Assembly (NCBI RefSeq): GCF_008629695.1
Contig: NZ_VWSH01000003.1
Span: 681,688 to 745,687, forward strand
DNA: 64,000 nucleotides
Direction: 5' to 3'
From: Taibaiella lutea
GTDB taxonomy: Bacteria > Bacteroidota > Bacteroidia > Chitinophagales > Chitinophagaceae
Part shown: positions 43,285 to 53,300 of the stretch, piece by piece
Layout of the letters: every line of letters starts with the position of its first letter
How positions within the stretch are numbered: position 1 is the stretch's first letter
Made by a program: the position numbers and the translations under genes
The notes under the pieces: model-generated
What the model was told of the DNA's origin: nothing
Databases searched by the model: none
What the model saw: the letters and a program-made list of their open reading frames with translations, nothing else

Positions 43285-43869
43285 ATGAAAATATTTATTG
43301 ATTCAAATGATGCGAGCACATCGGAGATAGGTGCATTTTACAAATTGCCTTGCCTCATTGCAAATGAACACTATTTGGAAATTGAATTAGAACAACAATT
43401 AAAATCCAGGTGGTGTTGGGTGTCTTTAGCATGTGCCATTGCAAAGTATTATGAAACAATGAATGTACAACAAGCTCATTTAGCAGATGAACTTGTAAAA
43501 AACACAGATACAGGATACGAAATTTATTCCCTTGAAGACCGGCAGGAAAAGAATGTAAATTTCAAACTTGATGTTGCATTGAAATATATCGGCTGCTTCA
43601 GTCATTGGTCGGCAGGAAAGCCAAATTTTGACAGGCTTAAGTTTGAAATAAATCAGGGGAGGCCATTATGCGCTCGTCTGGAGTGGCTCAAAGGCGGGGC
43701 GCATTACGTTATGATAAAAGGTTATGATTGGGAAAAAGGTACCTTGTTGATAGACGATCCCTTACATGGTTCAGATAGAATAGCTTTTGAAAATTTTCCG
43801 GAAAAATACCGGGTATCAGGAGCAATTTGGACAGAAACCTATTGGACAAATATACAAACTATTAAATAG
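43285..43869 (+). CDS. Papain-like cysteine peptidase
   Basis: A 194-residue protein. RWCWVSLACAIAKYY (Cys44, with Gln at 37-38 as oxyanion partner), GGAHYVMIKGYDW (His140) and LLIDDPLHG (Asp157/158) give a papain/C39-like catalytic triad. No signal peptide, so cytosolic unless exported by another route. It starts 9 bases after the preceding stop. It might process one of the beta-rich neighbours, but cleavage sites are not evident. Confidence 0.75.
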   Translation: MKIFIDSNDASTSEIGAFYKLPCLIANEHYLEIELEQQLKSRWCWVSLACAIAKYYETMNVQQAHLADELVKNTDTGYEIYSLEDRQEKNVNFKLDVALKYIGCFSHWSAGKPNFDRLKFEINQGRPLCARLEWLKGGAHYVMIKGYDWEKGTLLIDDPLHGSDRIAFENFPEKYRVSGAIWTETYWTNIQTIK

Positions 43870-43887
43870 CAATTAAATTAATTTAAC

Positions 43888-45237
43888 ATGGCAAATTTTG
43901 ATGTTGCGGTTGGTTTAACCCAAAGCGGATTAAACTCAACCCTAGCGAGCTTGTTTGGTAACTCAACAGCTCAGAGTAAAATATTTACTCAAAGTTTTTC
44001 GCAAACGGTAAGTGGTATACCGGTTGATATAACTTTAAAGATTGACAGTGCTCCGACAATAGCACTTTCTCCACCCTCTACCACTTATTGGCAACAGTCC
44101 TATAATGCACAGGGACAAAACCAAACCGGCAATCCCCCATCAGGAAACGTTTTCCAGTTATTGATTTCCAGTTTGAGTGTCAGCGGCACTGTATCAGGCG
44201 TGGCTGTATCCGGAAGCACTTCGTTTCAGGTGTACGCACAAGTCTCGTTATCAAACAACAAGCTTTCTTTTGATGCCCTGTCAGTTTGGTTAGATGAAAG
44301 CACCTGGAATAAAATGGGATTAACCACCCTTATTGTCAATGCAATTATTATTCCATATGGATTGAATACAGCCAACAACCTTCTTAGCGCGATTTCAATT
44401 CCGCAAATCCCTTCTTTTTTGGGTGTTAGTTTTCAGGACCCGATACTTGGCATCACCAATGCTAATGAACTGGTGGTTGCCACTTCTATGACAACCAGTT
44501 CAGCAACAAGCCTGGACAGCTATACACCTCCGACGGGACTTGACATTTTTATGCAAGCGGATCTTGACGTGACGAATGCCGTATTGGCGGGGGCAATCAA
44601 AAATTATCCTTTTGATGAGTCCACCAAAAGCGGAGGTAGTGCGGCTTATGCAAGTGCGGAAATAAAAGGAACCGTACAGAGCGTTACTGCAAGTATTTCA
44701 TCCGGAACTACAAATGCAAACATCAGCATTGCAAACATCAGCGGTTATGGAGAACTGGGAGGGACAGCTACGGCAATTGCTAAAACTGTGTTGTGTCCTA
44801 TAGGCACGGCTATTGATGCCATTTCAAATCCAAGTGATTGGGATAAGATTGTTTCAAGTTTTTCAATAACCTATTCGCCCAATCCTCTTCCCGTACCATT
44901 TACATTAAATGTTAACGCTGACGGCGACGTACTTTTAAGTATTGGACAGCTAAGCACCGTAACACTTATTTTTTCACCGCAATGGAGTGGGGTGATCGGT
45001 TCAGCATTAGCAGCTGCAGCTGCCGGTTTTGCTGACCTTGTTACTTCAATTTTTAAGGAAAAAGTAGTGAACCCTTTCATCAGCAAGTTTGCGCAAAACA
45101 TTAATATCTGGTCCAATCCATCAGTAAGTACGCAAGTTGAAGGTATAACTATAACCATTAGCGCAAATACCGGAACAGCCCTTGCAACACAAGGTGACAA
45201 CTATATTGTAGAAGGCTTTACCGTTTCATTTTCTTAA
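43888..45237 (+). CDS. Beta-rich protein, possible TULIP-like (P47/OrfX-like)
   Basis: A 449-residue protein without signal peptide. Opening MANFDVAVGLTQSGLNSTLASLF, with a start-helix and strand, resembles the first segment of TULIP-type P47/OrfX proteins. The body is of alternating strands (LLISSLSVSGTVSGVAVSGSTSF) broken by helical segments (IVNAIIIPYGLNTANNLLSAI; IGSALAAAAAGFADLVTSIF) and ends in strands ITITISANTG. Very low Cys content, high Ser/Thr/Asn. Family assignment is pattern-based and unproved. Confidence 0.45.
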   Translation: MANFDVAVGLTQSGLNSTLASLFGNSTAQSKIFTQSFSQTVSGIPVDITLKIDSAPTIALSPPSTTYWQQSYNAQGQNQTGNPPSGNVFQLLISSLSVSGTVSGVAVSGSTSFQVYAQVSLSNNKLSFDALSVWLDESTWNKMGLTTLIVNAIIIPYGLNTANNLLSAISIPQIPSFLGVSFQDPILGITNANELVVATSMTTSSATSLDSYTPPTGLDIFMQADLDVTNAVLAGAIKNYPFDESTKSGGSAAYASAEIKGTVQSVTASISSGTTNANISIANISGYGELGGTATAIAKTVLCPIGTAIDAISNPSDWDKIVSSFSITYSPNPLPVPFTLNVNADGDVLLSIGQLSTVTLIFSPQWSGVIGSALAAAAAGFADLVTSIFKEKVVNPFISKFAQNINIWSNPSVSTQVEGITITISANTGTALATQGDNYIVEGFTVSFS

Positions 45238-45256
45238 TATAAACATTATAAATTTT

Positions 45257-46657
45257 ATGAAAAATAATAAAAAAGTTAACTGGCAAGCTCTTGAAACCGA
45301 AATGCTCAACGGTATCAGGAATAAACAAAATCAGGTATCATTAAAAGACACTCCTTTTTATCCGTTGGCTTTTCATACTGAAATGCCCGAAAATATTGGC
45401 TTTGACAATGGCCATGTGTCTTTCCGTTTCCACGATTTTAATATTAACGGACTTGATACACTGGAATTGAATACTGAGTTGTGCAAAACAGATAAAAATA
45501 AACTGCGCGTTGCGCTGCGCTGGAAGGACATTTCACTGAAAGCTAAATATGAAGTAAAAGCAACCTATGCCAGCAGGATTAATATTGATACCGGCGGCAA
45601 CATGCAGGAATTGGATGAAAGTTATGCAAAAGCAGCGGGTGCAGACGGCACAGATAATGGAGTTACCCCGCTTTCGCCTGATGAGATCGATACAATGGTA
45701 ACACAAGCAAGAGCACAAAAAGATCCCATCAATGGAACATATCATGGGCCTACATTGATGGCTTCCTATTATAAGAATAACGAATCTTATAACACGGTTT
45801 TCTGTACCAGCGCAAGATTAAGAGGCCTTTGGAGTAATGGCGGCGTAACGACTCAAATGTCCCGCGATACAAGCAGTGCCTTAAGTAGCAACGCCCCGGT
45901 AAATAATAATACTTATTCTAACGGCCTGGATTATAATCATAATTCTTTTCAACAACAGGTAAATGTATCAATAGCACTGTATGTTCTGGCAAATGCATCC
46001 CCTAAGGGATCTCCGCAATACCAGCAATATATGACTGCAGCAGGCGATTCTTCCAATTTTTCATCAACTATTCAGACAAACCTTGGCGACAATTCGGCGA
46101 ATATTCCAACAATGACCGGAACGGACGTTTACAGCACTTTAAACGACAAAACCAAAACTCCGCAGGTAACTAACATGAAGGAGTTTATCAACAGTATGGA
46201 CCAGGCCAATGGAGATGCAAGCACCAGTGCAGGCGCTGATGAAGAAGCTACGAAGAATGGCTGGAAAATTTTGAGTGAGCAGGAAAGAAGAGATATCAGA
46301 GAGCGTATATTTCTGTTTCGCGAAGAATTGATGGCAGACAAAAACACGCATTTCGATCTTTTATGGTCCGGCGATTGCCATACAGAGCTTAAAGGCGCTG
46401 AGGCAACAATGACCATAACTTATAATGAGGAAAAAGCAGCCTGGAAAATCACGGAGTCGGATGTTAAATTCCCCGCATTTGCCGTGGAAGTAGATGACTC
46501 TATGTGGACGGGCAAAGTTGCTGAAATTGTAAGAGAGCGTCTTGCAAGCATGCATTTTGTAAAAAGCCTGCTGCAAAGCAAGATTCAATCAGGTATTCAA
46601 AAAGTAACGGAGAAAGTGATGCTTCATACGCTGGCTACTCCCGGTATTGCACAATAA
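45257..46657 (+). CDS. Large mixed protein, possible TULIP-like partner
   Basis: A 466-residue protein without signal peptide. N-terminal strands (VSFRFHDFNINGLDTLELNTE, LRVALRWKDISLKAKYEV) suggest a TULIP/takeout-like sheet. The middle is low-complexity, Asn/Ser/Ala-rich (SSALSSNAPVNNNTYSNGLD), and the end has a strong amphipathic helix pair (VAEIVRERLASMHFVKSLLQ, SKIQSGIQKVTEKVMLHTL). It does not match a family I know. Codirectional with 20-23 base gaps to its neighbours. Confidence 0.45.
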   Translation: MKNNKKVNWQALETEMLNGIRNKQNQVSLKDTPFYPLAFHTEMPENIGFDNGHVSFRFHDFNINGLDTLELNTELCKTDKNKLRVALRWKDISLKAKYEVKATYASRINIDTGGNMQELDESYAKAAGADGTDNGVTPLSPDEIDTMVTQARAQKDPINGTYHGPTLMASYYKNNESYNTVFCTSARLRGLWSNGGVTTQMSRDTSSALSSNAPVNNNTYSNGLDYNHNSFQQQVNVSIALYVLANASPKGSPQYQQYMTAAGDSSNFSSTIQTNLGDNSANIPTMTGTDVYSTLNDKTKTPQVTNMKEFINSMDQANGDASTSAGADEEATKNGWKILSEQERRDIRERIFLFREELMADKNTHFDLLWSGDCHTELKGAEATMTITYNEEKAAWKITESDVKFPAFAVEVDDSMWTGKVAEIVRERLASMHFVKSLLQSKIQSGIQKVTEKVMLHTLATPGIAQ

Positions 46658-46679
46658 TTAGAAAAACACTTACTGAAAA

Positions 46680-47747
46680 TTGAAAGACTCGCTTTACGAA
46701 ATCGACGAGCCAAGAGGCCAATGGCTTTATGCCGGAGAAAAATGGAAAGAAAATCCCTTAACGCGGATATATGATAAGTTGGTCGGCAACGATATGGAGA
46801 ATTTTGAAGCTGCCCTGGCGTTAGCTTTGAAACCACAGGCAAAGTATTTAACAGATACCGAGCTTCAGCTATATGCGCGGGGAAAAAAAATCAGACCAAT
46901 GATGCTGCTGCTTTCCTCCAGGCTATTTCTTGGCGATGGAGAATTAACGGACAAAGTTGCTAAGGCTTGCGCTTCGCTGGAAATGCTGCATGTTGCCACA
47001 TTGATACACGACGATATTATTGACGATGCTTTATTAAGACGCGGATTAATGTCAGTGAACGCAAAAAGAGGTACCAATACCGCGATCCTCGTTGGCGACA
47101 TGCAGTTTGTCCAGGCAATAAGAACCTTTGTTGATGCCATAGACACCCAAAGTGAAATGGGGTTGGTAAAGGTGGTACTGGACACGGCATTTAACATCTG
47201 TGCCGGAGAACTGGATGAATTGGAAACAGACCCCAACTGGAGTTATGAGGCTTTGCGGCAACGGTATTTTGAGGTAATTGAACGAAAAACTGCCATCATG
47301 TTTGGAATGGCTTGCGAAACCGGAATGTCCCTGGCAAAAGCAGGAAAAACCGAAACCAGGCGTATCGGTTTTTACGGCAGAAGGGTTGGCCGAGCCTTCC
47401 AGATTATGGATGATCTGTTTGATTTTTTACAGGACGAAAAAGACTCCGGCAAACAGGTGGGGGTTGACCTCATAAAGCGCCGGGCAACTTTGCCTATTAT
47501 ATATGCAATGGAAGAGCTGGGGGCGGAACACAGTGTCAGCAGAATTATGAGAGGCGAAATACCTGCCCCGATCGATCTGAGTGATGAAATCGATGCAATT
47601 ATGTCAACTCAGGCCATTGAAAGGTCGTATGCAGACGCCAGACATGAAGCCTTAGACGCTTTGGAATATTTAAAACATTTTAAAAAGAATGCCTACAGAG
47701 ATGCTTTGGAGGAGATAGCAATGTACACCGTTGACCGCAAAATTTAA
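46680..47747 (+). CDS. Trans-polyprenyl diphosphate synthase
   Basis: A 355-residue isoprenyl diphosphate synthase with TTG start at 46680. It has KKIRP (69-73), the first Asp-rich motif HDDIIDDALLRRG (111-115) and the second MDDLFDFL (244-248), with the FQIMDDL frame typical of trans enzymes. Small residues (Ala106, Thr107) 4-5 places before the first motif favour a long chain (C30 or more) by family rules; this is inference. It is embedded among the beta-rich proteins, not next to ubiquinone or menaquinone genes. Confidence 0.88.
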   Translation: MKDSLYEIDEPRGQWLYAGEKWKENPLTRIYDKLVGNDMENFEAALALALKPQAKYLTDTELQLYARGKKIRPMMLLLSSRLFLGDGELTDKVAKACASLEMLHVATLIHDDIIDDALLRRGLMSVNAKRGTNTAILVGDMQFVQAIRTFVDAIDTQSEMGLVKVVLDTAFNICAGELDELETDPNWSYEALRQRYFEVIERKTAIMFGMACETGMSLAKAGKTETRRIGFYGRRVGRAFQIMDDLFDFLQDEKDSGKQVGVDLIKRRATLPIIYAMEELGAEHSVSRIMRGEIPAPIDLSDEIDAIMSTQAIERSYADARHEALDALEYLKHFKKNAYRDALEEIAMYTVDRKI

Positions 47748-47765
47748 CCCTTTAAAAAGAAAGCC

Positions 47766-49397
47766 ATGGCTGGTAATTCAAATTTATTTCAATTCATATT
47801 CACTACAATCTGCTCTTCCGCAAATAATCCGAAGAGTAACTTTTTTCTGCCTACTGTTTTAGCAGGCATTCAGAGTGGTGGTTCGTCCATTATTCCATTA
47901 AAAGAAAAAAACTGGGATATCGGAACATTAACCGGAAGCAATGGTAGCTTTATTGCCCAGCAGATAGCAAATTCGTATTCGCAGATTTCGGTACCTGACC
48001 CGAATCAGGAAGCAATACCGTTACCTTCCAACCCCAATCCTACCTTGAATCTGCAGGATCCCGATAATGTGAACATGGTTACCATTAACGGGTTGGAGAA
48101 TGCATATGTACAGAGTTTTCAGAATTATAATTATAATGATTCGACAGGCTGTATAACTGCCGATATTGTTATGAATTTCAATTACTGGACAAACAATCCG
48201 GGAGGCTTGCAGCCCGGGCAGAAAGTTACCCCTTTATCGATTGACACACCATTTGTCCTGACACAAAATTTATGTATAGCTAACCTTTCTGCTCCTACAA
48301 CCTGTGCTGACCCCAATGCAAGTCCGGTTATTGTACAAGGCGTGGGAGATTTTCAGGCGGGCATCAGTTCTTTGCAGTTCACTGCTTCTATACAAATTTC
48401 AGTGTTGAATAACAGAGCAGGGCTGAATTGTCAGGTTACTAACATAAATCTTGTTACCACGGGCTCAGGGGCGCCTCAATTTCAGAATATAAATGTTCAG
48501 TTAACAAATTCAGATCCTGCCCTGAGCGGAATAATTAATAATCTGATTACTTCCGCTCTTTCTTCTTCTGATGCAAGCGGCGCTATATTTTCACAAATGC
48601 AGCAATCACTCAATACGTCAGGAAACCTTGGTGCATTGTCTGATACGCTGACAAGTCAGATTGCAAGTTTCCTGAATGACCATATGTCGCCGGTAGTGGG
48701 CCAGTTGCCTTCCGATAGCGGCCAGCAGGCAGACAATCTGGTGGATCTGTACCTTTTCGACCGTGTGCGTTATTCATTGAATGATTCTACAAGCGGATGG
48801 TATGTGCAAACCTTGTTGCAGCAATACCAGAATCCACCGCTTAATCCGTTCAAGCCGAGTGACATTAGTTTGGGAAGCTTTGATTTGTTTGCAGGCTTAA
48901 CATTGTCGAATGTAACATTGTCAAATATTGTAGTAAACGGATTCCCGAATGCCACTGTTCCGGCAGCCACCATGATATTAGCACCGCCTAACATGAGTTT
49001 TGCTATTCTGCTTGGTTCATTAGGGTCCGGTACCAATGCTTCCGCAACATTTTCAGCCAGTTATTCCGGCGGCGCAGGGCAGTTGAATTTTGGTTTAACG
49101 GTTGCTATAAACTCCGTTTCCCTTACCTCTACCGTTGCTCCTACAGGTTCCACCGTAAGCCAGTTGAATATTCCGTTCAATTCAATCGTGTTCGCTATTC
49201 CTCAGCCTTCAGCTATGGTCATAACACTGGACGATCAGTCCGGCCTGGCCCCTGCTGTACAAAATGTGCTCAATTCACCATCCGTTCAGACTATAATCGT
49301 TAATGCCATAAACTCGCAACTGACGGGACACCTTGGCGATATTGGTAATGAAGTTACCAGCATCATTCAGAATCTGGTAAACCAGACCATAGGTTAG
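47766..49397 (+). CDS. Beta-rich protein, possible TULIP-like
   Basis: A 543-residue protein without signal peptide, opening MAGNSNLFQFIFTTICSSAN. Many short strands with Asn, Ser, Thr and Pro turns (VQGVGDFQAGISSLQFTASIQISVL, LSLTSTVAPTGSTVSQLNIP-like), and helical tails SGIINNLITSALSSSDASGA and VQTIIVNAINSQLTGHLGD .. IQNLVNQTIG. The last is a TULIP-like long helix. Similar style and composition to the 449-residue protein, so likely a paralogue, but I cannot align it confidently by eye. Confidence 0.45.
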   Translation: MAGNSNLFQFIFTTICSSANNPKSNFFLPTVLAGIQSGGSSIIPLKEKNWDIGTLTGSNGSFIAQQIANSYSQISVPDPNQEAIPLPSNPNPTLNLQDPDNVNMVTINGLENAYVQSFQNYNYNDSTGCITADIVMNFNYWTNNPGGLQPGQKVTPLSIDTPFVLTQNLCIANLSAPTTCADPNASPVIVQGVGDFQAGISSLQFTASIQISVLNNRAGLNCQVTNINLVTTGSGAPQFQNINVQLTNSDPALSGIINNLITSALSSSDASGAIFSQMQQSLNTSGNLGALSDTLTSQIASFLNDHMSPVVGQLPSDSGQQADNLVDLYLFDRVRYSLNDSTSGWYVQTLLQQYQNPPLNPFKPSDISLGSFDLFAGLTLSNVTLSNIVVNGFPNATVPAATMILAPPNMSFAILLGSLGSGTNASATFSASYSGGAGQLNFGLTVAINSVSLTSTVAPTGSTVSQLNIPFNSIVFAIPQPSAMVITLDDQSGLAPAVQNVLNSPSVQTIIVNAINSQLTGHLGDIGNEVTSIIQNLVNQTIG

Positions 49398-49450
49398 TTC
49401 TATTGTTTTTTTAAGAATCTTTATTTAAAGTATTATAAAACATTATATCA

Positions 49451-50209
49451 ATGAATATTGATACATGGAAAGCTAATGCTAAGGCACAGAAGGGCGTCCT
49501 TGTTGTTTGGGTGGATCAGAGTACGGATTCAGCCCTTAAGGCAATTAATAGCAACGGCGTTTGTTTTGCAATGGCCCGTGATTTTACGTTGAGTTTTCAG
49601 GCAGGCGGCACCGCTCCCTTTTATTTTATAAATGGTATTCGTGATGCGGATGTAGCTTCAGGAGGGACAAACAGAATTCCGGCTAAATATATAGCCGACC
49701 AGCAATTGTACAAGGCTGAAAATGCATCCTATAATAATACGGTCAAGGTGCTTCGCGCAGAAAGCAAAACGGCTACAAAAGAAGGAAAAGCAGCCATTTT
49801 AAAGCAATTAAAAGACATATTGCAGGCCTGGAGAGGTATCTGGTACGGAAAAACAATGAAGTCCTTTGATGAAGCAACAGAGGATATTATTATCTCGGCT
49901 TTTGATGATTTTCTGTATCCTAAAATGGACACGCTGGTTCAGCAAAACGGCCCGTCCTATTTTATTGTTTCGATGTCTAAAAAGGGAGGAGGGCATGCTA
50001 TTGCTTTTGGCCTCCGTCCCGATTTAAGTACGGATACATTTTCGGGTATTTATGAATATTTTGATGCTAATCTGGGCTCATTTACATTTCCTACATTTCA
50101 AAATCTTAAAGATTTCTTTGATACGAATGTTCTTTCACTATATATAGATTACAGCAAATTTACCATGGCTTCATTTGTAGCTACCAATAATGACAGGCAT
50201 ATTCCTTAA
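49451..50209 (+). CDS. YopT-like (C58-type) cysteine peptidase
   Basis: A 252-residue protein. GVCFAMARDFTLSF carries Cys38, GGGHAIAFGL has His182 and GIYEYFDANLGSFTF has Asp205, the Cys-His-Asp order and spacing of YopT-type peptidases. Relatives act on Rho GTPases (effectors) or as toxin domains; here it stands alone, without signal peptide or secretion fusion. A function as processing peptidase for neighbours or as effector is open. Confidence 0.65.
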   Translation: MNIDTWKANAKAQKGVLVVWVDQSTDSALKAINSNGVCFAMARDFTLSFQAGGTAPFYFINGIRDADVASGGTNRIPAKYIADQQLYKAENASYNNTVKVLRAESKTATKEGKAAILKQLKDILQAWRGIWYGKTMKSFDEATEDIIISAFDDFLYPKMDTLVQQNGPSYFIVSMSKKGGGHAIAFGLRPDLSTDTFSGIYEYFDANLGSFTFPTFQNLKDFFDTNVLSLYIDYSKFTMASFVATNNDRHIP

Positions 50210-50226
50210 CCCGGATAATAGTTTGC

Positions 50227-50252
50227 ATGTGCACTTTTTGGAATGTGCACAT
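50227..50252. other. Hairpin before the giant gene
   Basis: ATGTGCAC (50227-50234) pairs with GTGCACAT (50245-50252) across a 10-base loop. No T-run follows, so it is more a transcript-stabilising or weak attenuating hairpin than a terminator. Confidence 0.5.
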
Positions 50253-50318
50253 ATTGACGTGTTTTTGTATCAAAGCATAATAAGAAAATAGTTATTGTAT
50301 TTTTAAATAATTTATAAA

Positions 50319-53300
50319 ATGGGTAGTTCAAAATCACCAAACAATGCCCCTTCAGTCGCCACAATAAGAACATTGCTAAATATAGCCGACGACGGGTCGA
50401 TTGCCGGTGGGATAGTTTCGATTGGTGCTACTACATTACAGTCAATTGATGGGGCCGGTGTAATTCCTCAGTTAATTACATTGGCATACTCCACCAACAC
50501 TATTGTAATCAACGAAGCAAAGGCAAATCCTGTTTCAGAAGGAACAAATGTTATCATAAACGGGACAGGTACGTTCAATTTTACACCTGACAGTGTAGCG
50601 GTAACCATGACCTTGAGCATAGTGAACAATAATGTTCAGGCTTTGCTGCAATATGAAATGATTCCGGCTACGCCGCCCACAACCCCCTGGAAATTTTCCG
50701 ACAGTTTTCCGAAGCTGCCCACTTTAATGAATGGAACGCTACCCGATGCGGCCGTAATAAGCCCATTGGATCAACTTCAAATGTCGGATGCACAGTTTCT
50801 GCTTTCAACTTATGAACAGACTGTAAACGACATTGCCCTCTCGGTTGGCGTTAACTTTTCTGCCGCACTAACACCGACAGGAGTACTTGGGATATTTGAG
50901 AATTTAATAGGGACCGGGCAGATGATCATAAGCGGAACGGTAAACTCGCCTGATGCATCACAAAAATCTACCCCGTTAGGTCAGAATGAATTTCCCTGGA
51001 ACCAGACAGGTATTGTGCCGGGCATTAATTTAATGGCCGATTTAAATGTAGCTGCCTTTCAATTGGGCAGCATGACTTTTTCGGCTGATTATTTCAGGGT
51101 TTACAGCCCGGCAAGCACAGATTGGCAGGCAAATAACTCAACCTATAATGTTACAGTGGGTTACACCGGAGCATTTGATATCCCCAGCGCACAGGCCAAT
51201 ATCGGCGTTGCAGTCGTTACACCTCCGGGAACTGATGCCGCACAGCTCGTAGCCGATTTTACAAATTCACCTATCGGCGATTTTAGTAAACTGGTCGATA
51301 TTTTGGGCATCAACAATGCTTTGAGCCTATTCCCTTCGGAAGTGCAAAGCGGTAATCTGGGCGGGCTTGGGATACAGAACGCGAGTGTAAGTTTAGCATA
51401 CAATAAGAGCATCGTAGTATCTGCTGTTTCTGTATCTGTGGGGATGCCGCAAATTGACTGGAAAGTCTGGCCGGGTGTATTTGAGGTGATTTCGGTAATG
51501 GCTGAATTTGACGTACAAAATCCATTTGACGATACTAACAGAGCAATCGATATCAATGTGACAGGCACGGTAGAAGTTGCAGGTACTACCGTAACCATTA
51601 GTGCGGTAAAGTCGAACAACTTTACAGTAACGGCTTCGGTGCCCGATGGATTCAATGTTCCTTTAAGTACTTTAATGGAAAGCTACGCACCGGGTATTCC
51701 TCCTGTGAGCGACCTGGCAATCGACACGCTTCAACTTGCCGTATCTCCGGGTAATTTTTATTCCTTCACCCTTGCTATGGCGCAGCAGCCGCAGCCCTGG
51801 GTAATACCGCTGGGGGTTACACAACTGGAATTCAGCGATGTGAACTTGTTTTTATTAAAACAAAGTGCAGGCGATCTGAGTGGTAACTTTTCCGCAACGG
51901 CTCAGATTGCGGGCGTTACTTTAAATGCAAGCTATGATATACCGGGAACGGTTGTTATCAGGGGCGATTTTCCGTCGGTAACACTAAGTGAAATTGTATC
52001 CTTTTTGCTGCAGCAACAATTGCAGTTGCCTGATGGTTTCGATCTCACCTTTACCGATTCCTACATCATATTGCAAAAATCAGGCAGCGATTACCAGTTG
52101 CAGCTGGGAACCGTAATTGATAATATAGCAAGCCTGGCTTTCGTGTTGGAAAAAGGCACTACAGGCTGGGGCGTTGCAGTAGGCTTACAGATTGAACTTA
52201 GCCAGTTGGGAAATCTGCCGGGAGGCATATCCGGTAGTGTGCAAACATTTGCAGACTGGTTTCCCTTCCAGACTTTCACCCTGGCAATCTCTACCATACA
52301 AGACCAGAATTTCAGTTTTCCGGGCTTCCAAACCTTTAATCAGCCATCGTTAGGAACTTCCAAGATTACCCTGCCGGCCATTGCCCAGGGCATTCAGCCG
52401 GGCTTCTTCCTGTACACCAGTACTGTTTTCACCAGAAAGAATAATATACTGGGTGCTTTAATTGACCTGATAAAAATTCCGGAAGGAACCCAACTGGATG
52501 GTTTCATAGCATACCTTACCGAGAAAAAACAATTTCAATTAGGCATTTCCATATCCACTTTCCTTACTCCGGACAGTGATGTAAGCAAAAGAACATGCAC
52601 AGGAGATGCAGGGTATCTTAATGGTTGCCTGACAGGCACATTGATGTTTGTCGGAGGAGGTGGAGGCGATTTCGGCGTCAGTTTGATGGCTACCGTCAAG
52701 ACAATTATCGATAGTAATAATGTTGAGTTTGATCTTATAATCGCAGTCGTGGAGAACGGCGTCTTCATTTCGGGAAGCATGCATGTTCAACAACCCATTT
52801 CGTTCGGCCCGTTGCAGCTTGGCGGTCTTGCCATTGAGCTTGGCATTTCGTTTGAAGGGCTGCCAAGCTTTGGCTTCTCGGCCGAATTAGAGGTGGACGA
52901 TCTTTTCGACAGTTCTCTTTCTGTGCTGATAAATAGTGAGAATCCGTCCGAATGTATGATTGCGGGTGCGTTGAGTAACTTAACCCTCGATGATGTCGTA
53001 TCAAAATTAGCAGGTACCACAGGAGATTCCGGCTTAGATGATATACTGAAACAAATTTCAATTTCAGGTACTTCTAACGGGGCTTTCCAGGTTCCGGCCG
53101 GCTCAGAAGCCAATACATTAATCGACTCCCTGAATAATTTCAATGGACAAAATATCTCCAACGATTTTGTTACCTATGGTAAATTGCCAAGCTTCCCTAC
53201 TTCCAGTGATGGAATGATGATTTTCAATAATGCGGATAGTGGAAAGTGGTATATCACGGAGCAGGCGGGAGCAGGAAGCAATTCAACTATCACACACTGG

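Noticed and set aside
51161-51655. 164-codon minus-strand ORF within the giant gene
   Set aside because: It lies wholly inside a clear coding frame on the other strand and shows no domain; it is a shadow.
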